In this document: in pieces, positions 52,918-61,836 of the stretch
Numbering within the stretch: the first letter of the stretch is position 1
How the letters are laid out: the number at the start of each line of letters is the position of its first letter
Origin: an uncultured Eubacteriales bacterium
GTDB taxonomy: Bacteria; Bacillota; Clostridia; Christensenellales; Aristaeellaceae
Length of the DNA stretch: 64,000 bases
Reading direction: 5' to 3'
Assembly (NCBI GenBank): GCA_902777335.1
Contig: CACYTF010000003.1
Location: 23,931-87,930, forward strand
Made by a program: the position numbers and the translations under genes
Notes under the pieces: model-generated
What the model was told of the DNA's origin: nothing
The model's database searches: none
The model's input: the letters and a program-made list of their open reading frames with translations, nothing else

Positions 52918-53736
52918 ATGTGTAGTTCAGGAATGATTCGCAAGAGCCTGTTGGTTCTGGCGCTGGCGCTGTTGCTGTTTGCCGTGGGGGCGATCGCCTA
53001 TGCCTCATCGGAGGACGCGGTGTGGCCGGAGAGCTCGGGGGAGGTCGTCGAATCCGACGGCAAGCTGATCATCGACGCCAGCCACGCGGACCAGGGCTAC
53101 GTGATGTGCTGCGTCTCGGCGCCTACCGGGCACCGGATGAAGGTGCGCGTGACCTACAACGGCGCGCAGCTGATGTACGATCTGGACAACGAGGGGAGCT
53201 ACGAGGTCTTCCCGCTGCAGCTGGGTTCCGGAAAGTACGAATTCTCACTGTTTGAAAACGTGAAGGGTTCCAAGTTCTCCGCGGAGGGCAAGATCGTGCT
53301 GAAGGTGGAGCTGGGCGATGAAAACGCGGCCTTCCTGGTGCCGAACCAGTACGTCAACTACGTGCGCACCACCAACGCGGTGCTCAAGTCCGACGAGCTG
53401 GCCACCCAGGGCGATATCTACAACACCATCTGCGACTTCATGACCAACGAGTTCTCCTACGACTTCGTGCGCGCCAAGACGATCTCCTCCGGCGAGCTGC
53501 CCGAGATCGAGCAGTGCTTCGACAACCGCGCCGGCATCTGCCAGGACCTGTCCGCCGTGATGGTGTGCATGCTGCGCGTGCAGGGCATTCCCGCCAAGCT
53601 GATGATCGGCTACGCGGACAAGTACTACCACGCGTGGACCGTGGCGGTGGTGGACGGCGAGGAGGTCTTCTTTGACCCGACCGCGGCCATCGGCTGCCTG
53701 AACGCGAAGAAATACGCGACGGAGCGTTACTACTGA
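52918..53736 (+). CDS. Secreted transglutaminase-like protein
   Basis: 272 residues. N-terminal signal/anchor (KSLLVLALALLLFAVGAIAY). The C-terminal core has the papain-like triad: Cys in RAGICQDLSAVMVCML, His in KYYHAWTVAVV and Asp in VFFDPTAAIG. The middle region is beta-rich. Could crosslink or cleave extracellular proteins; substrate unknown. It precedes the pilus-like cluster by 60 bases and may share its transcript. Confidence 0.82.
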   Translation: MCSSGMIRKSLLVLALALLLFAVGAIAYASSEDAVWPESSGEVVESDGKLIIDASHADQGYVMCCVSAPTGHRMKVRVTYNGAQLMYDLDNEGSYEVFPLQLGSGKYEFSLFENVKGSKFSAEGKIVLKVELGDENAAFLVPNQYVNYVRTTNAVLKSDELATQGDIYNTICDFMTNEFSYDFVRAKTISSGELPEIEQCFDNRAGICQDLSAVMVCMLRVQGIPAKLMIGYADKYYHAWTVAVVDGEEVFFDPTAAIGCLNAKKYATERYY

Positions 53737-53796
53737 TTATATTATACTGCCTGTAAACCGTTATTGAGGAATATCACGCTTTAGGAGGTTTATCAC

Positions 53797-54849
53797 ATGG
53801 CCGGAAAGGGAAAACGTGGGCTTGATTCTGCGGAACTGTCCAGCTTTTGCAGTCAGGTGGCGCTGATCCTCAGCGCGGGCCTGCCGCTGTACGACGGCAT
53901 GGAAACGCTGGCGGAGACCACCCGGGAGAGCGAATACGCCGACCTGTATGAGAGCGCCAGCAAGGCCGTCACCGAAACGGGCTCGCTGTATCAGGCGCTG
54001 CAGCGCGACGACCGCTGGCCCACTTATCTGGTGGAGATGGCCGGCATCGGCGAGCAGACCGGCCAGCTGGAGAGCGTCATGAACGGCCTGTCCGATTACT
54101 ACGCCCGAGAGAATCGCATCCGCTCGTCCGTGATCGGGGCGATCACCTATCCGCTGGTGCTGGGCGTCATGCTGGTGCTGATCATATCGATCATGCTGTG
54201 GAAGGTGCTTCCCGTGTTCCAGCGGGTGCTGAACAGCATGGGCGCGGAGCTCTCCGCCTCCGGCAGCGGGCTGATGCGCCTGGGTTCCACCATCGGCTGG
54301 GTGGTGCTGGCGCTGGTGGCCGTGTGCGTGCTGGCCGTGGTGGTGGCCGCGCTGCTGATGAAGACCTCCGCCAGGGACAAGGTGCTGGCGCTGGCGCGCA
54401 AGCTGTTCCCGCCGGTGCGCAACCTGAGCATGAAGCTGGCCTCCTCCCGCGTGGCCAGCGTGCTTTCGATGATGCTGCACAGCGGCTTCCCCACCAACGA
54501 GGCTTTCCGGCTGCTGCCCTCGGTGCTGTCCGACGGCGAGGCCGCCAAAAAGGTGCAGGGCATTCGCAAGGACCTGGACGGCGGCGCGGCCTTCGCGGAC
54601 GCCATCTCCAACTCCAAGCTGTTTGACGGTTTGCACGACCGCATGATCCGCATGGGCGTCGCCGCGGGCCGCGAGGACCAGGTGATGGCCAAGATCGCCG
54701 ACCTGTACGAGGAACAGGTGGAGGACGGCATCGCCCGCCTGATCGCCATCATCGAGCCGACCCTGATCGCCCTGCTGGCCGTGGTCATCGGCGCGGTGCT
54801 GCTCAGCGTGATGCTGCCGATGGCGGGCATACTGTCCAGCATGCTGTAA
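53797..54849 (+). CDS. Type IV pilus/type II secretion inner-membrane protein (PilC/GspF)
   Basis: 350 residues. Two GspF domains: SFCSQVALILSAGLPLYDGM (about 16-35) with MAGIGEQTGQLESVM, and SRVASVLSMMLHSGFPTNEA with MGVAAGREDQVM. Three membrane segments at about 120-140, 160-190 and 320-345. AGGAGG precedes the ATG. Platform protein of a pilus-like assembly machine; start of a six-gene cluster ending with PilT. Confidence 0.93.
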   Translation: MAGKGKRGLDSAELSSFCSQVALILSAGLPLYDGMETLAETTRESEYADLYESASKAVTETGSLYQALQRDDRWPTYLVEMAGIGEQTGQLESVMNGLSDYYARENRIRSSVIGAITYPLVLGVMLVLIISIMLWKVLPVFQRVLNSMGAELSASGSGLMRLGSTIGWVVLALVAVCVLAVVVAALLMKTSARDKVLALARKLFPPVRNLSMKLASSRVASVLSMMLHSGFPTNEAFRLLPSVLSDGEAAKKVQGIRKDLDGGAAFADAISNSKLFDGLHDRMIRMGVAAGREDQVMAKIADLYEEQVEDGIARLIAIIEPTLIALLAVVIGAVLLSVMLPMAGILSSML

Positions 54850-54893
54850 TCCGCCCCTTACACACACTTTGAACGAGGAGGAGATGGGCGAAT

Positions 54894-55202
54894 ATGGCAT
54901 ACCGGCGGGAAATCGCGATCGTGCTTGTGATGCTGCTGGTCATCGGCGGCGTGTGGCTGCTGGTCACCCGCGTGGGCAAGAGCAGCGGCAGCGCTCAGAC
55001 CCAGTTTGTCACCGAGGCCGTGCACAACGCCGCCCTCACCTGTTACGCGGTGGAGGGCGCCTACCCCACGAGCCTGGAGTATCTGCGCAAACACTACGGC
55101 CTGGCCTATGACCAGTCGCGGTATTTGGTGCGCTACGACGCGTTCGGCTCCAACCTGATGCCCGACATTACAGTCACGGAAGTGGAGGCGAGCGATTCGT
55201 GA
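54894..55202 (+). CDS. Small pilin-like membrane protein
   Basis: 102 residues. Basic N-terminus (YRREIAIVLVMLLVIGGVWLL) with a single membrane helix but no Gly-Phe prepilin cleavage site. The rest (TQFVTEAVHNAALTCYAVEG, YPTSLEYLRKHYGL) looks like the small pseudopilin domain with a Cys. Position in the pilus cluster suggests a minor component. Its stop overlaps the next start. Confidence 0.65.
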   Translation: MAYRREIAIVLVMLLVIGGVWLLVTRVGKSSGSAQTQFVTEAVHNAALTCYAVEGAYPTSLEYLRKHYGLAYDQSRYLVRYDAFGSNLMPDITVTEVEASDS

Positions 55203-55684
55203 AGGGAGAGCAGAGGACGATCAACCACAGCATGCATGGCGTGTTTGTGTTCGTGCTGCTGGGGATGTTCGCGGTGGTGTCCACGCTGATCGTGCTGCTG
55301 GGCGCGCAGATGTACCGCAACACGGTGGATCGCGCCGCCTCGAACAACGAGGATCGGGTGCTGGCCGCCTACGTGCGCAGCATGGTGCGCGCCGAGGACG
55401 CCGACCGGGCCGTGACCGTGGAGCCGCAAAACGGCATCACCACCCTCGCGCTGCGCGAGGATTTGGACGGAACCCCCTACGTCACCTGGCTGTACTGCTA
55501 TCAGGACCAGCTGTACGAGCAGTTCACCAGCGAGGGCGATGATTTCGACCCCGAGGACGGCACGGCCATCTGTCCGGCGCTTGGCTTTGAGCCCCGGATC
55601 GAGGGCGGCCTGCTGACGGTGAACCTGAAGAACGGCAATGGCAAGGCCGAAACGGTTCGGGTGGCCCTGCGCTGCGCGCGATAA
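55199..55684 (+). CDS. DUF4860-like pilus-cluster protein
   Basis: 161 residues from GTG 55199. N-terminal membrane helix (GVFVFVLLGMFAVVSTLIVLLGA), then a beta-rich part (ITTLALREDLDGTPYVTWLY, ICPALGFEPRIEGGLLTVNL) typical of DUF4860. Likely minor pilin-like subunit. Overlaps the previous gene by 4 bases. Confidence 0.75.
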   Translation: MKGEQRTINHSMHGVFVFVLLGMFAVVSTLIVLLGAQMYRNTVDRAASNNEDRVLAAYVRSMVRAEDADRAVTVEPQNGITTLALREDLDGTPYVTWLYCYQDQLYEQFTSEGDDFDPEDGTAICPALGFEPRIEGGLLTVNLKNGNGKAETVRVALRCAR

Positions 55685-55696
55685 TAGAGGTACAAG

Positions 55697-56125
55697 ATGA
55701 AAAAGAAAAGTCAATCGAATGTGCTTCTGGTGGAGATCCTGATCGCGGTGCTGTTCTTCATGCTTTCCGCCACGGTGCTGGTTCGGGTGTTCGTGGGTGC
55801 GCGCAACATGACGGTGCGCGCCGGCGTGGAGTCGGTGGCCGTCAGCGAGGCCCAGAACGTGGCCGAGACGCTGTACGCGGCCAAGGACATCGACCAGACC
55901 ATGAAGGACATGGGCTTTTTGAGCTCCCACGGCGCCTGGACGAAGGACTATGGCGAGTATACGCTGTACGTGAAGGGCGAAGCCAGCGAAACCGAGGCCG
56001 GTACGCTGTGGACCGGCGAGGTCAGCGCGTTCTACAAGCTGCGCAATCCGGACAACGCCCGGCAGGAGGACGAGCAGCTGTTCTCGCTGCCCTGCACACG
56101 GTATGAGGGGGGTGAGCGGCAATGA
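55697..56125 (+). CDS. Prepilin-like protein
   Basis: 142 residues. Basic start MKKKSQSNVLLVEILIAVLFFMLS with a Glu at the typical +5-like site, the pattern of type IV prepilins though without Gly-Phe. C-terminus is short and beta-rich. The stop overlaps the next ORF's start (ATGAGGC). Confidence 0.7.
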   Translation: MKKKSQSNVLLVEILIAVLFFMLSATVLVRVFVGARNMTVRAGVESVAVSEAQNVAETLYAAKDIDQTMKDMGFLSSHGAWTKDYGEYTLYVKGEASETEAGTLWTGEVSAFYKLRNPDNARQEDEQLFSLPCTRYEGGERQ

Positions 56126-56559
56126 GGCGCAAGAGCAATGTGGCCATCGGGCCCGGCGCGGCGTCGCTGATCCTGATCGTGGTGATCCTCAGCATGGGCG
56201 TGCTGGGCATGCTGGCGCTGATGAACGCCCGCAACGACGCGCGGCTCTCCAGCCGCAGCACCGCCGTGGTGGTGGCCGGCTATGAGCTGAACGACAGGGC
56301 CGAGCGCCGCCTGGCGGAGCTGGACAGCGCGGTGGCCGAGTGCGCGGCGCTGTCTGACGGCGACGACGCCTTCCTGACCGCCGTGCGCGGCAGGCTGCCC
56401 GAGGGCATGTTGATGGACGGACGAATGGTCAGCTGGTCGGAGACCGACGGCCTGCGCACGCTGAGCTGCGCGGTGGAGGTGCTGCCCCTGGGCGACGGAC
56501 AGAGGTTGGCCTGGCGGACGCATCGAATGACGGCGGTGACGGAGGAAATATGGAACTGA
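56122..56559 (+). CDS. Minor pilin-like membrane protein
   Basis: 145 residues. N-terminal single helix (ASLILIVVILSMGVLGMLALM) followed by a helical/beta soluble region with two Cys (VAECAALSDGDD, LSCAVEVL). No recognised family. It overlaps the neighbours on both sides, so it belongs to the cluster. Confidence 0.65.
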   Translation: MRRKSNVAIGPGAASLILIVVILSMGVLGMLALMNARNDARLSSRSTAVVVAGYELNDRAERRLAELDSAVAECAALSDGDDAFLTAVRGRLPEGMLMDGRMVSWSETDGLRTLSCAVEVLPLGDGQRLAWRTHRMTAVTEEIWN

Positions 56560-57602
56560 GAGAGATACTGCGCAAGGCCTATGAGCTGGGCGGCTCGGAT
56601 ATATTCATCGTGCCCGGCGCCCACGTGACGTGCAAGGTGAAGGGCGACATGATGCCCCTGACCGATGATATCGTAAAGCCCGCGGGCTCCGACGAGCTGG
56701 TGCGGGAGGCCTACGAGATGGCCCACCGCGACATGGACAAGCTGCGCGAGGAGGGCGACGACGACTTCTCCTTCGCGCTGGCCGGCCTCAGCCGCTTCCG
56801 CTGCAACGCCTACATACAGCGCGGCACCGTGGCGGCCACCTGCCGCATGGTGGCCTTCGGCCTGCCGGACCCCAGGTCGCTGGGCATTCCCGACCTGGTG
56901 ATGGAGCTGACCAAGAACCTGAACGGCATGATACTGGTCACCGGCCCCGCCGGCAGCGGCAAGAGCACCACGCTGGCCTGCATGGTCGATCGGATCAACA
57001 CCGTGCGCCACGGCCACATCGTGACCATCGAGGATCCCATCGAGTACATCCACAACCACAAGCAGTCGCTGGTCAGCCAGCGCGACGTGCCCAACGACGT
57101 GCCCACCTTCGCCCGCGCCCTGCGCGCCGCGCTGCGCCAGGCGCCGGACGTGATCCTGCTGGGCGAGATGCGCGACCTGGAGTCCATCCGCATCGCCATC
57201 ACCGCGGCGGAAACCGGCCATCTGCTGCTGTCCTCGCTGCACACCACCGGCGCGTCCAAGACGGTGGACCGCATACTCGATACCTTCCCCGCCGAGCAGC
57301 AGGCCCAGGTGCGCATGCAGCTCTCCATGGTGCTGCGGGCCGTGGTCTCCCAGCGCCTGGTGCCCAAGAAGGAGGGCGGCCAGGTGGCGGTGTTCGAGGT
57401 CATGACCGTCAACCCCGCCGTGCAGAACCTGATCCGCGACGGCCGCACCCATCAGATCGACAACGCCATTTTCGGCGGCGCCGGCCAGGGCATGATCTCC
57501 ATGGACGGCGAGCTGCAGCGGCTGTATCGCTCCGGCGTGATCACCAAGGAAGTGGCGCTGACCTACGCCGTCAGCCCCGAGACGCTGTCGAAGCGGCTGT
57601 AA
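56550..57602 (+). CDS. PilT-type retraction ATPase
   Basis: 350 residues. Secretion ATPase of the PilT group: MILVTGPAGSGKSTTLACM (Walker A, about residue 134), HIVTIEDPIEYIH (Asp box), PDVILLGEMRDLESI (Walker B), LLLSSLHTTGASKTVDRI (His box). No PilB or prepilin peptidase is in the window. It powers retraction or, if it is the sole ATPase, assembly. Overlaps the preceding gene by 10 bases. Confidence 0.95.
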   Translation: MELREILRKAYELGGSDIFIVPGAHVTCKVKGDMMPLTDDIVKPAGSDELVREAYEMAHRDMDKLREEGDDDFSFALAGLSRFRCNAYIQRGTVAATCRMVAFGLPDPRSLGIPDLVMELTKNLNGMILVTGPAGSGKSTTLACMVDRINTVRHGHIVTIEDPIEYIHNHKQSLVSQRDVPNDVPTFARALRAALRQAPDVILLGEMRDLESIRIAITAAETGHLLLSSLHTTGASKTVDRILDTFPAEQQAQVRMQLSMVLRAVVSQRLVPKKEGGQVAVFEVMTVNPAVQNLIRDGRTHQIDNAIFGGAGQGMISMDGELQRLYRSGVITKEVALTYAVSPETLSKRL

Positions 57603-57615
57603 TCGTTCCGGAAAT

Positions 57616-57647
57616 TTCGACCGTCCGGCCTTTGCCGGGCGGTCGAA
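57616..57647. terminator. Hairpin after pilT
   Basis: TTCGACCGTCCGGC and GCCGGGCGGTCGAA with a four-base loop; no long T-run. Confidence 0.65.
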
Positions 57648-57676
57648 TGTGTTTATACGGTATGGAGGTGCCATGT

Positions 57677-58432
57677 ATGAAGGGACGCTTTTGGAGAATG
57701 TGCGCGCCGGCCGCCCTGTTGTGCGCGCTGCTGCTGACGGGCTTCGCGTCGGCGGAGGGCGCCGCGCGTTTGGTGGCCTGCGAATACGCCGTGTTCGGGG
57801 GCATGGAGAACGAGGACATCGCCTATGTCCTCAGCCAGCCGGACGCCTGGGGCGAGGTGACCCTGACGGTGACGGAGCATGGCCGCGAGACAAAGCATGC
57901 GCTGCCGCGGGACGCGCTTTCGGACCTGGCGGACTTCATGGCGGCCTGCGATCCCGCCGGATGGGCGTCGCTGCCGGACCGGGAGTTTCGCGCGCTGGAC
58001 GCGCCCTCAAAGCGCATCGAGCTGACCTATGACGACGGCGCGACCTATGCGCTGTATTCCGACAAGGCCGTCGACGGCCCGATCTTTTATGATACGGAGT
58101 GCTTCCTGAACAGCTACCTGGCCGAAAACGCGCAGACCTGGCAGATGTCGTTCTCCTCGTTTGAGGGCGGCGGCCCGGCGTACCGGCTGGTGTTCAGCGC
58201 GCCGGAGAAGGTGTGGGTCAGCTGGAGCCGGGAATACGACGAGCCCGCCGACCTGCTGCCGCCGGGCGCCGGCTACACCGAGACCGTGACCGTGCACGGC
58301 CGGATTCCGGGGCGCACCGAGGTGACCGTGGAGGTCAGCGGCCTGACGCCGCTGAACGACGAACCTCAGACGGTGTATGTGCTGGAGGTGGACGACGATT
58401 TCAATGTGAAGCCCTTGGGAAATTCTCGTTGA
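57677..58432 (+). CDS. Secreted protein of unknown function
   Basis: 251 residues. Signal peptide RFWRMCAPAALLCALLLTGFASA. The mature part is beta-rich with several charged loops (FGGMENEDIAYVLSQPDAWG, KRIELTYDDGATYALYSDKA). C-terminal 80 residues resemble a bacterial beta-sandwich (VWVSWSREYDEPADLLPPG). No recognised family. ATG 57677 has GGAGGTG 6 bases upstream. Confidence 0.7.
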   Translation: MKGRFWRMCAPAALLCALLLTGFASAEGAARLVACEYAVFGGMENEDIAYVLSQPDAWGEVTLTVTEHGRETKHALPRDALSDLADFMAACDPAGWASLPDREFRALDAPSKRIELTYDDGATYALYSDKAVDGPIFYDTECFLNSYLAENAQTWQMSFSSFEGGGPAYRLVFSAPEKVWVSWSREYDEPADLLPPGAGYTETVTVHGRIPGRTEVTVEVSGLTPLNDEPQTVYVLEVDDDFNVKPLGNSR

Positions 58433-58437
58433 TTGCG

Positions 58438-58466
58438 TTGACTTTTCCACAGTGCCAGGTTATAAT
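58438..58466 (+). promoter_or_regulatory. Promoter for the BTAD regulator
   Basis: TTGACT (58438-58443), 17-base spacer, TATAAT (58461-58466). Confidence 0.8.
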
Positions 58467-58507
58467 AATGCTGTATATTTATGAACTTAATGTCACGGAG
58501 GAATCAC

Positions 58508-59737
58508 ATGGGCCAGAGCGTTCGGATGACGATGATGGGGAGCTTCCAGATATTTATCGACGAGCGGCGTGTAGAGAACCCCGTCAGCAAGTCCCGCAAG
58601 GGCACGGCGCTGATGGAGTATCTGGTTTTGCATCGCGGCGCTTCCGTGACCAATCAGCAGCTGATGCAGGAGCTGTGGCCGGAGCACAGCGTCACCAACC
58701 CCGAGAACGCGCTGAAGACGCTGGTCAGCCGCATGCGCCTGTTACTCAACCAGATGTATTCCGGCCTGGGGTCCTGCATCGTGTCCGACCGCGGCGCCTA
58801 TCACTGGCAGAGCCTGCCGGGGATGGCCATCGACGCGGTGGAGCTGCTGGACCTGTTTGACGAAATCCCCAACCAGACGGACCCGGAGCTTCAGCGCAAG
58901 ATGTATCAGCGGGTGCTGGAGCTGTACCAGGGCGATCTGTATCAGACCGGCGACATCGAGGCCGAGTCGGGCTTTGCCCAGCAGATGCACGGCAAGTTCC
59001 TCTCCACGATGTACGGCTATATCGAGCTGCTGCGCAAGGCGGAGGATTACAACGAGATCTGCGCCGTGTGCCGCTCCGCCCTGGAGGTGGACAGCTTCGA
59101 CGACCGGCTGCACATCGAGCTGATGAAGGCCATGATCAGCCTGAACCGCACCAGCGACGCGCTGGTGCAGTACAAGCACGCCACGAACCTGACCTATCGC
59201 TACCTGGGCACGCCCCCCAGCCCCCAGATGAGCGCCTTCTACCAGGAGATGAACAAGGCGCGCCAGTCGCTGAAGTTGAACCTGGAGGCCATTCGCGAGG
59301 AACTGCACAACAGCAGCCTGGAGCGCGGCGCGTTCGTGTGCGACTACGAGATGTTCAAGGCCATCTACAGCCTGGAGATGCGCAATCTGGAGCGCCTGGG
59401 CACCACCATGTTCCTGGGCATCATCATGATCGGCGACTCCGACGAGGGCGACTACGACAGCATCCGCCAGGACAACATCATGAACGGCCTGATCGAGATC
59501 CTGCGGGACAATCTGCGCAAGGGCGACATCATCACCCACTTCAGCCCCAGCGTGGTGGCGCTGCTGCTGCCCACGGTAAACTACAAGACGGGCAGCATGG
59601 TCATGGAGCGCATCCGCAAGCTGTTCTACCAGCGCTATCCCAGTTCGCACATACCGTTCCACTCCCGTCTGGGCCTGCTGGGCAAGGACGCCTTCAAGGT
59701 GGGCGGCGACGACGAGGACGCGGTGGCGGAAGAGTGA
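58508..59737 (+). CDS. SARP/BTAD-type regulator with degenerate GGDEF-like tail
   Basis: 409 residues. Residues 1-100: OmpR-like winged helix (MTMMGSFQIFIDERRVENPV, LMQELWPEHSVTNPENALKT, LVSRMRLLLNQ). 110-260: BTAD helical repeats (ELYQGDLYQTGDIEAESGFA). 280-400: a domain with the layout of GGDEF, where the catalytic box is replaced by HFSPSVVALLLP. Transcription regulator; target unknown. ATG 58508 follows GGAGG by 7 bases. Confidence 0.82.
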   Translation: MGQSVRMTMMGSFQIFIDERRVENPVSKSRKGTALMEYLVLHRGASVTNQQLMQELWPEHSVTNPENALKTLVSRMRLLLNQMYSGLGSCIVSDRGAYHWQSLPGMAIDAVELLDLFDEIPNQTDPELQRKMYQRVLELYQGDLYQTGDIEAESGFAQQMHGKFLSTMYGYIELLRKAEDYNEICAVCRSALEVDSFDDRLHIELMKAMISLNRTSDALVQYKHATNLTYRYLGTPPSPQMSAFYQEMNKARQSLKLNLEAIREELHNSSLERGAFVCDYEMFKAIYSLEMRNLERLGTTMFLGIIMIGDSDEGDYDSIRQDNIMNGLIEILRDNLRKGDIITHFSPSVVALLLPTVNYKTGSMVMERIRKLFYQRYPSSHIPFHSRLGLLGKDAFKVGGDDEDAVAEE

Positions 59738-59749
59738 CCACAAAAAATG

Positions 59750-59783
59750 CGCCCCTCTGTCAGACGACGGAGGGGCGTTTCAT
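59750..59783. terminator. Terminator between convergent genes
   Basis: CGCCCCTC/GAGGGGCG stem with A-run before and T-rich tail after. Confidence 0.8.
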
Positions 59784-59788
59784 TTTGG

Positions 59789-60721
59789 CTATTGCGCGAA
59801 CAGCGGCGTGGAGAGGTAGCGGTCGCCGGTGTCGGGCAGCAGCGCCACAATGGTCTTGCCCGCGTTCTCGGGCCGCTTGGCCAGCTGGATGGCCGCCCAG
59901 GCCGCGGCGCCGGAGGAGATGCCCACCAGCACGCCCTCCCGCTGGCCGATCAGGCGGCCGGTGGCGAAGGCGTCCTCATTGGCGACGGGGATGATCTCGT
60001 CGTAGACGCCGGTGTCCAGCACCTTCGGCACGAAGCCCGCGCCGATGCCCTGGATCTTGTGCGGGCCGGCGGTTCCCTTGGACAGCACCGGGGAGTCCGC
60101 GGGCTCCACGGCCACGACCTTCACCGCCGGGTTTTTCGATTTCAGATACTGGCCCACGCCGGTGATGGTGCCGCCGGTGCCCACGCCCGCCACGAAGATA
60201 TCGACCTTGCCGTCGGTGTCCTCGTAGATCTCCGGGCCCGTGGTGGCCAGGTGGGCCGCCGGGTTCGCCGGGTTGTCAAACTGGGCGGGGATGAAGCTGT
60301 TTTCGATTTGTCCCGCCAGCTCCTCGGCCTTCGCGATGGCGCCCTTCATGCCCTTCGCGCCCTCGGTGAGCACCAGCTCGGCCCCGTAGGCCTTCATCAG
60401 CTGGCGGCGCTCCACCGACATGGTCTCCGGCATCACGATGATGATGCGATAGCCCCGGGCCGCCGCCACCGCGGCCAGGCCGATGCCCGTGTTGCCCGAG
60501 GTGGGCTCGATGATGGTCGCGCCCGGCTTCAGCCGCCCGGCGGCCTCCGCGTCGTCGATCATGGCCTTGGCGATGCGGTCCTTTACGCTGCCCGCGGGGT
60601 TGAAGTATTCCAGCTTGGCCAGGACCTTCGCCTTCAGGCCCTCGGCTGCCTCGATGCGGGTCAGCTCCAACAGCGGCGTGCGGCCGATCAGCTGGTCCGC
60701 GGATGTGTAAATGCATGTCAT
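59789..60721 (-). CDS. cysK: Cysteine synthase A (O-acetylserine sulfhydrylase)
   Basis: 310 residues. PLP lysine in [11 protein letters not shown], phosphate loop [10 protein letters not shown], and [15 protein letters not shown]. Makes cysteine from O-acetylserine and sulfide. The ATG at 60721 has GGAGGGGGG 8 bases upstream on the minus strand. Expression is probably governed by the dyad inside its promoter. Confidence 0.95.
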   Translation of the reverse strand: MTCIYTSADQLIGRTPLLELTRIEAAEGLKAKVLAKLEYFNPAGSVKDRIAKAMIDDAEAAGRLKPGATIIEPTSGNTGIGLAAVAAARGYRIIIVMPETMSVERRQLMKAYGAELVLTEGAKGMKGAIAKAEELAGQIENSFIPAQFDNPANPAAHLATTGPEIYEDTDGKVDIFVAGVGTGGTITGVGQYLKSKNPAVKVVAVEPADSPVLSKGTAGPHKIQGIGAGFVPKVLDTGVYDEIIPVANEDAFATGRLIGQREGVLVGISSGAAAWAAIQLAKRPENAGKTIVALLPDTGDRYLSTPLFAQ

Positions 60722-60755
60722 GGGAAGTCCCCCCTCCGATCTGATTTCGGATATA

Positions 60756-60784
60756 ATCATAGCATTCCGCTATGATTTTGTCAA
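60756..60784 (-). promoter_or_regulatory. cysK promoter with dyad operator
   Basis: TTGACA (60784-60779), 17-base spacer, TATGAT (60761-60756). The perfect dyad ATCATAGC-N5-GCTATGAT (60756-60776) spans the -10 and spacer, a good place for a repressor such as a CymR-like Rrf2 protein. Confidence 0.75.
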
Positions 60785-60975
60785 TAGCCCCAGCCTATAT
60801 CGGAAGTCGATTGCCGGCTATAGGCGCGGTCGATGGGCGGGACGCCAAAGTCCGCGCCGCCGGCTTCTCCGAAATGTAAAAAAACGGGGCATTCCGGTTA
60901 TTTTGCCGCGAAAGTATTGCTTTTTCACCCCCCCTGTAGTATAATAACAACTGCGTTCGATGCAATGCGAACTGC

Positions 60976-61051
<76 letters not shown>

Positions 61052-61058
61052 CGAGAGG

Positions 61059-61088
61059 CCCTGAAAACACAGCGTTTTCAGGGTTTTT
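61059..61088 (+). terminator. Terminator after tRNA-Thr
   Basis: CCCTGAAAAC and GTTTTCAGGG with a five-base loop, then TTTTT. Confidence 0.9.
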
Positions 61089-61172
61089 CTTATGCCCATC
61101 GTACCCTTATAAGCGCCGAAAATTGAGCTTACCCTTGAAAATACCCTTTTAAAATTCCTTAACATTGAGCCG

Positions 61173-61640
61173 TCATCGACCAAATCCGTGAGGGAAAATG
61201 CCGCGATCAGGCTGTCTGTCGCCGGGATTTTGAGGCTCCTGCACGTCAATCAGATTATTGATTTTTGCAATTTCCCGATGCGCAGTATCCAAGGTAACGT
61301 GGGTGTAGGTGTTCAACGTGAGGGCCACATCCTTGTGCCCCAGCATCTCCTGAACGACCTTCGCCGGCACACCCGCTTCCATCATTCGCGTGGCAAAGGT
61401 GTGCCGCAAGGCGTGCATACTGAACTTCACCAGCTCCGCCCGCTTGAAGATCTGATTCAGGTAGCGGTTCACCGTGTTGGCTTCGATGATCGTGCCCTTC
61501 GATGAGCAGAAAACCAGATCGTTGGGGTTCCAGTTCGGGTCCATCATGTGTACGCGCTGGCTCTGCATGTGGTTCCTCAGAATCGGGATGATGTTGTCCA
61601 CCATCGGGATTTTGCGATAACTCGCCCAGGTCTTCCGCCA
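61173..61640 (-). pseudogene. Tyrosine recombinase (integrase) C-terminal remnant
   Basis: Catalytic C-terminal half of a phage-type integrase: MHALRHTFATRMMEAGVPAK (Arg box), MLGHKDVALTLNTYTH (His and nucleophile Tyr). The first catalytic Arg and the N-terminal domains are missing; homology stops near 61640, where another gene remnant begins. It faces tRNA-Thr, a classical integration target, so it marks a decayed integrative element. Confidence 0.8.
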
Positions 61641-61720
61641 TGAAAGCAGCGGATCAAAGGATGTATCAGCACAAGCAAGACTATTACGCCTCATCCGGGA
61701 AAGACAGGAGAAGAAGATAG
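61640..61720 (+). pseudogene. GGDEF-domain C-terminal remnant
   Basis: The frame MKAADQRMYQHKQDYYASSG, then KDRRRR and stop TAG (61718-61720), matches the end of a GGDEF domain (the helix with AD..MY). It abuts the integrase remnant in opposite orientation, indicating a rearrangement junction. Confidence 0.55.
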
Positions 61721-61836
61721 AAACCAATTATTCGTTTGGATCGCTGAACGCACTGCGAAGTACCGTGTGACCCAGGAGGAAGCCAAGGCCGCGCCGGAAG
61801 CGTGAATATTCGACATGCAACAGAAGATCAACCGGG

